Shown piece after piece: positions 5,351-6,785 of a stretch of DNA of 6,785 bases. The position numbers and the translations under genes are program-made. The stretch is from Planctomycetia bacterium. GTDB lineage: Bacteria; Planctomycetota; Phycisphaerae; Phycisphaerales; SM1A02. The notes below the pieces were generated by a model that saw nothing but the letters and a program-made list of their open reading frames with translations, was not told the origin of the DNA and did no database searches. The DNA lies in NCBI GenBank assembly GCA_009936695.1, contig JAACEA010000089.1:1-6785 (forward strand), written 5' to 3'. Position 1 is the first letter of the stretch, and every line of letters begins with the position of its first letter.

Positions 5351-6785
5351 GCGTGCCATCAGGGAATCCCAGAGGGCCTCTCGCCGCGTTCGCGATCCGC
5401 GTGGACGCCGGGGACAATTGCGCTGTGGTCAAGACCGGCGTGACCGCGGGAACCGTGGTGGAGGTCGGAGGCCGGGAGCTGATCGTTCGAACCGACGTCG
5501 GCCCGGGCCATCGGTTCGCACTTGTGGACATTCCCGCCGGCGAGTTCGTCGTCCAGTACGCCCAGCCGATCGGCACCAGCCGCGGCGTGGTGGCCGGAGA
5601 CGCGATCACCGAGACCACGATGTCCAACGACATCCCGGTGGTACGCGAGATCCCGGATGATCTTCGCAATTCCGCGCCCACGTTCCTGCCACACGATTCG
5701 ATCGAGACGTTCCCGGGCTTTCTTCGACCGGACGGTCGGACCGGAACCCGGAACTTCCTGCTCGTGCTCCCAACCTCGATGTGTTCGAGCCACGAGGCGA
5801 ACCAGATCGCGACGATCGCCGAGTTCCAGCACTGGTCGCGTTCGAAGTTCCCGAACGTGGACGGCGTCGTGGCCATTCCACACTCCAAGGGCTGCGGATG
5901 TTCGGACGGATCGAACCTCGACATCACGATGCGCACCCTCGCGAACTATGCCGACCACCCGAACGTCGGCGGCGTCCTGATGCTCGAACTCGGCTGTGAG
6001 AAGACGAACCAGACCGTGGTGGACCAGTGGCTCGGCGAACACGGCGGCTTCTCCTGGGACAAGCCCGTGGAGCGGATCGGCGTCCAGACCGAGGGCGGCA
6101 CCGAGGCCACCATCCTTCGCGGTCTCGCGCTCGTCGAGAAGATGCTTCCGGAAGTCGACCGTCACCACCGCACGGACCGGCCCGTCTCGGAGATCGTCCT
6201 CGGTCTGAAGTGCGGCGGCAGCGACGGTTTCAGCGGCCTGAGCGCGAATCCCGCACTCGGGGTCGCGACCGATCACCTGATCGATCGACGGGGGACCGCG
6301 ATCATCACCGAGGTCCCCGAGTTCTGTGGTGCCGAGCACGTCTTCGCGTGGCGAGCGAAGGACGCCGAGACCGCTCGAGCGGTCTACGAGACGGTCGACT
6401 GGTACAAGGCCCACGCCGCCGTCTTCGGAACGAAACTGGATGACAACCCGAGCCCCGGCAATCGGGCCGGCGGGCTGCTCAACATCGCGATCAAGAGCCT
6501 TGGGGCGCTTGCGAAGGCAGGGAGTCGTCGCGTGGAAGGTTGCTGTGGATACGCCGAACGACCGACGTCGCCGGGCCTCTGGCTCATGCAGGGCCCCGGC
6601 TACGATCAGGAGGCGACACCCGGCATCGTGGCGTCGGGGAGCAACGTGGTGGTCTTCACCACCGGACGCGGCACGACGATCGGAAACGCGATCTGCCCCG
6701 TGATCAAGCTGTCGAGCAACACCGAGACCTTCGAGCGGATGAGGCACGACATCGATCTCGACGCAGGCACCGTGATCGAAGGCTC
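5347..6785 (+). CDS. UxaA/GarD-family sugar-acid dehydratase (altronate dehydratase-like), 3' truncated
   Basis: The frame runs from ATG 5347 to the window end: 479 complete codons and no stop. It belongs to the UxaA/GarD family, metal-dependent lyases that dehydrate hexonates or aldarates to 2-keto-3-deoxy acids in the cytoplasm. Residues about 13-95 form an SAF domain with DNCAVV (23-28), GHRFALVDIPAG (54-65) and PIG (74-76). The catalytic part shows GFLRPDGRTGTRN (124-136), HSKGCGCSDG (179-188), LKCGGSDGFSGLSANPALG (287-305), GAEH (328-331), NPSPGN (367-372), KSLGALAKAG (383-392) and FTTGRGT (437-443). E. coli altronate dehydratase has 495 residues and galactarate dehydratase 523, so perhaps 20-60 residues are missing. 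The small (SAF) and large parts are fused, as in UxaA itself. It is the second gene of the operon, overlapping the SDR stop by four bases. The family includes enzymes for altronate, galactarate and other aldonates, so the substrate is open. Confidence 0.93.
   Translation, partial: MSVPSGNPRGPLAAFAIRVDAGDNCAVVKTGVTAGTVVEVGGRELIVRTDVGPGHRFALVDIPAGEFVVQYAQPIGTSRGVVAGDAITETTMSNDIPVVREIPDDLRNSAPTFLPHDSIETFPGFLRPDGRTGTRNFLLVLPTSMCSSHEANQIATIAEFQHWSRSKFPNVDGVVAIPHSKGCGCSDGSNLDITMRTLANYADHPNVGGVLMLELGCEKTNQTVVDQWLGEHGGFSWDKPVERIGVQTEGGTEATILRGLALVEKMLPEVDRHHRTDRPVSEIVLGLKCGGSDGFSGLSANPALGVATDHLIDRRGTAIITEVPEFCGAEHVFAWRAKDAETARAVYETVDWYKAHAAVFGTKLDDNPSPGNRAGGLLNIAIKSLGALAKAGSRRVEGCCGYAERPTSPGLWLMQGPGYDQEATPGIVASGSNVVVFTTGRGTTIGNAICPVIKLSSNTETFERMRHDIDLDAGTVIEG

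Noticed and set aside
5359..6747. Minus-strand frame of 462 codons opposite the dehydratase gene
   Set aside because: The opposite strand encodes an unmistakable UxaA-family protein; this frame is a composition shadow with no motifs.
1..6785. Search by eye for tRNA, rRNA, CRISPR repeats, insertion sequences, attachment sites, toxin-antitoxin or defence genes
   Set aside because: None was found: no tandem repeat array, no transposase-like frame, no terminal inverted repeats and no cloverleaf-like segment.

Overview
The window holds two divergently transcribed operons that look like one carbohydrate-acquisition and sugar-acid catabolism locus, plus the edge of an unrelated gene. The DNA is GC-rich (by eye about two thirds G+C), almost fully coding, and strikingly rich in GATC. 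A lipoprotein-type sugar-binding protein, a UxaA-type dehydratase and a TPR-like protein would fit an environmental diderm such as a planctomycete (perhaps Phycisphaerae). That is an impression from style only; there is no marker gene here to fix the taxonomy.

Layout. 1-426 (minus) is the N-terminal part of a TPR-like protein that runs off the left edge. 427-598 is intergenic; it holds two short hairpins and a run of nine C. 599-4187 (minus, transcribed right to left) is a complete CUT2/ribose-type ABC importer in the order binding protein (3186-4187), two-domain ATPase (1600-3159), permease (599-1603). 4188-4369 is a shared divergent regulatory region with overlapping candidate promoters and small repeats. 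4370-5350 (plus) is an NAD-dependent extended SDR (epimerase/dehydratase fold). 5347-6785 (plus) is a UxaA/GarD-family sugar-acid dehydratase, with N-terminal SAF domain fused to the catalytic region, cut by the right edge probably close to its C terminus.

How the parts fit. The binding protein would deliver a pentose, hexose or sugar-like ligand to the permease, with import powered by the ATPase. The SDR could oxidise (or epimerise) the sugar or sugar acid, and the UxaA-type enzyme would remove water from an aldonate to give a 2-keto-3-deoxy acid. This resembles non-phosphorylative sugar oxidation routes, but the substrate cannot be read from the sequence. No regulator, aldolase or kinase lies inside the window. 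The two junctions ATPase/permease and SDR/dehydratase both show 4-base ATGA overlaps, suggesting translational coupling. I see no RNA genes, mobile elements, CRISPR arrays or defence genes.
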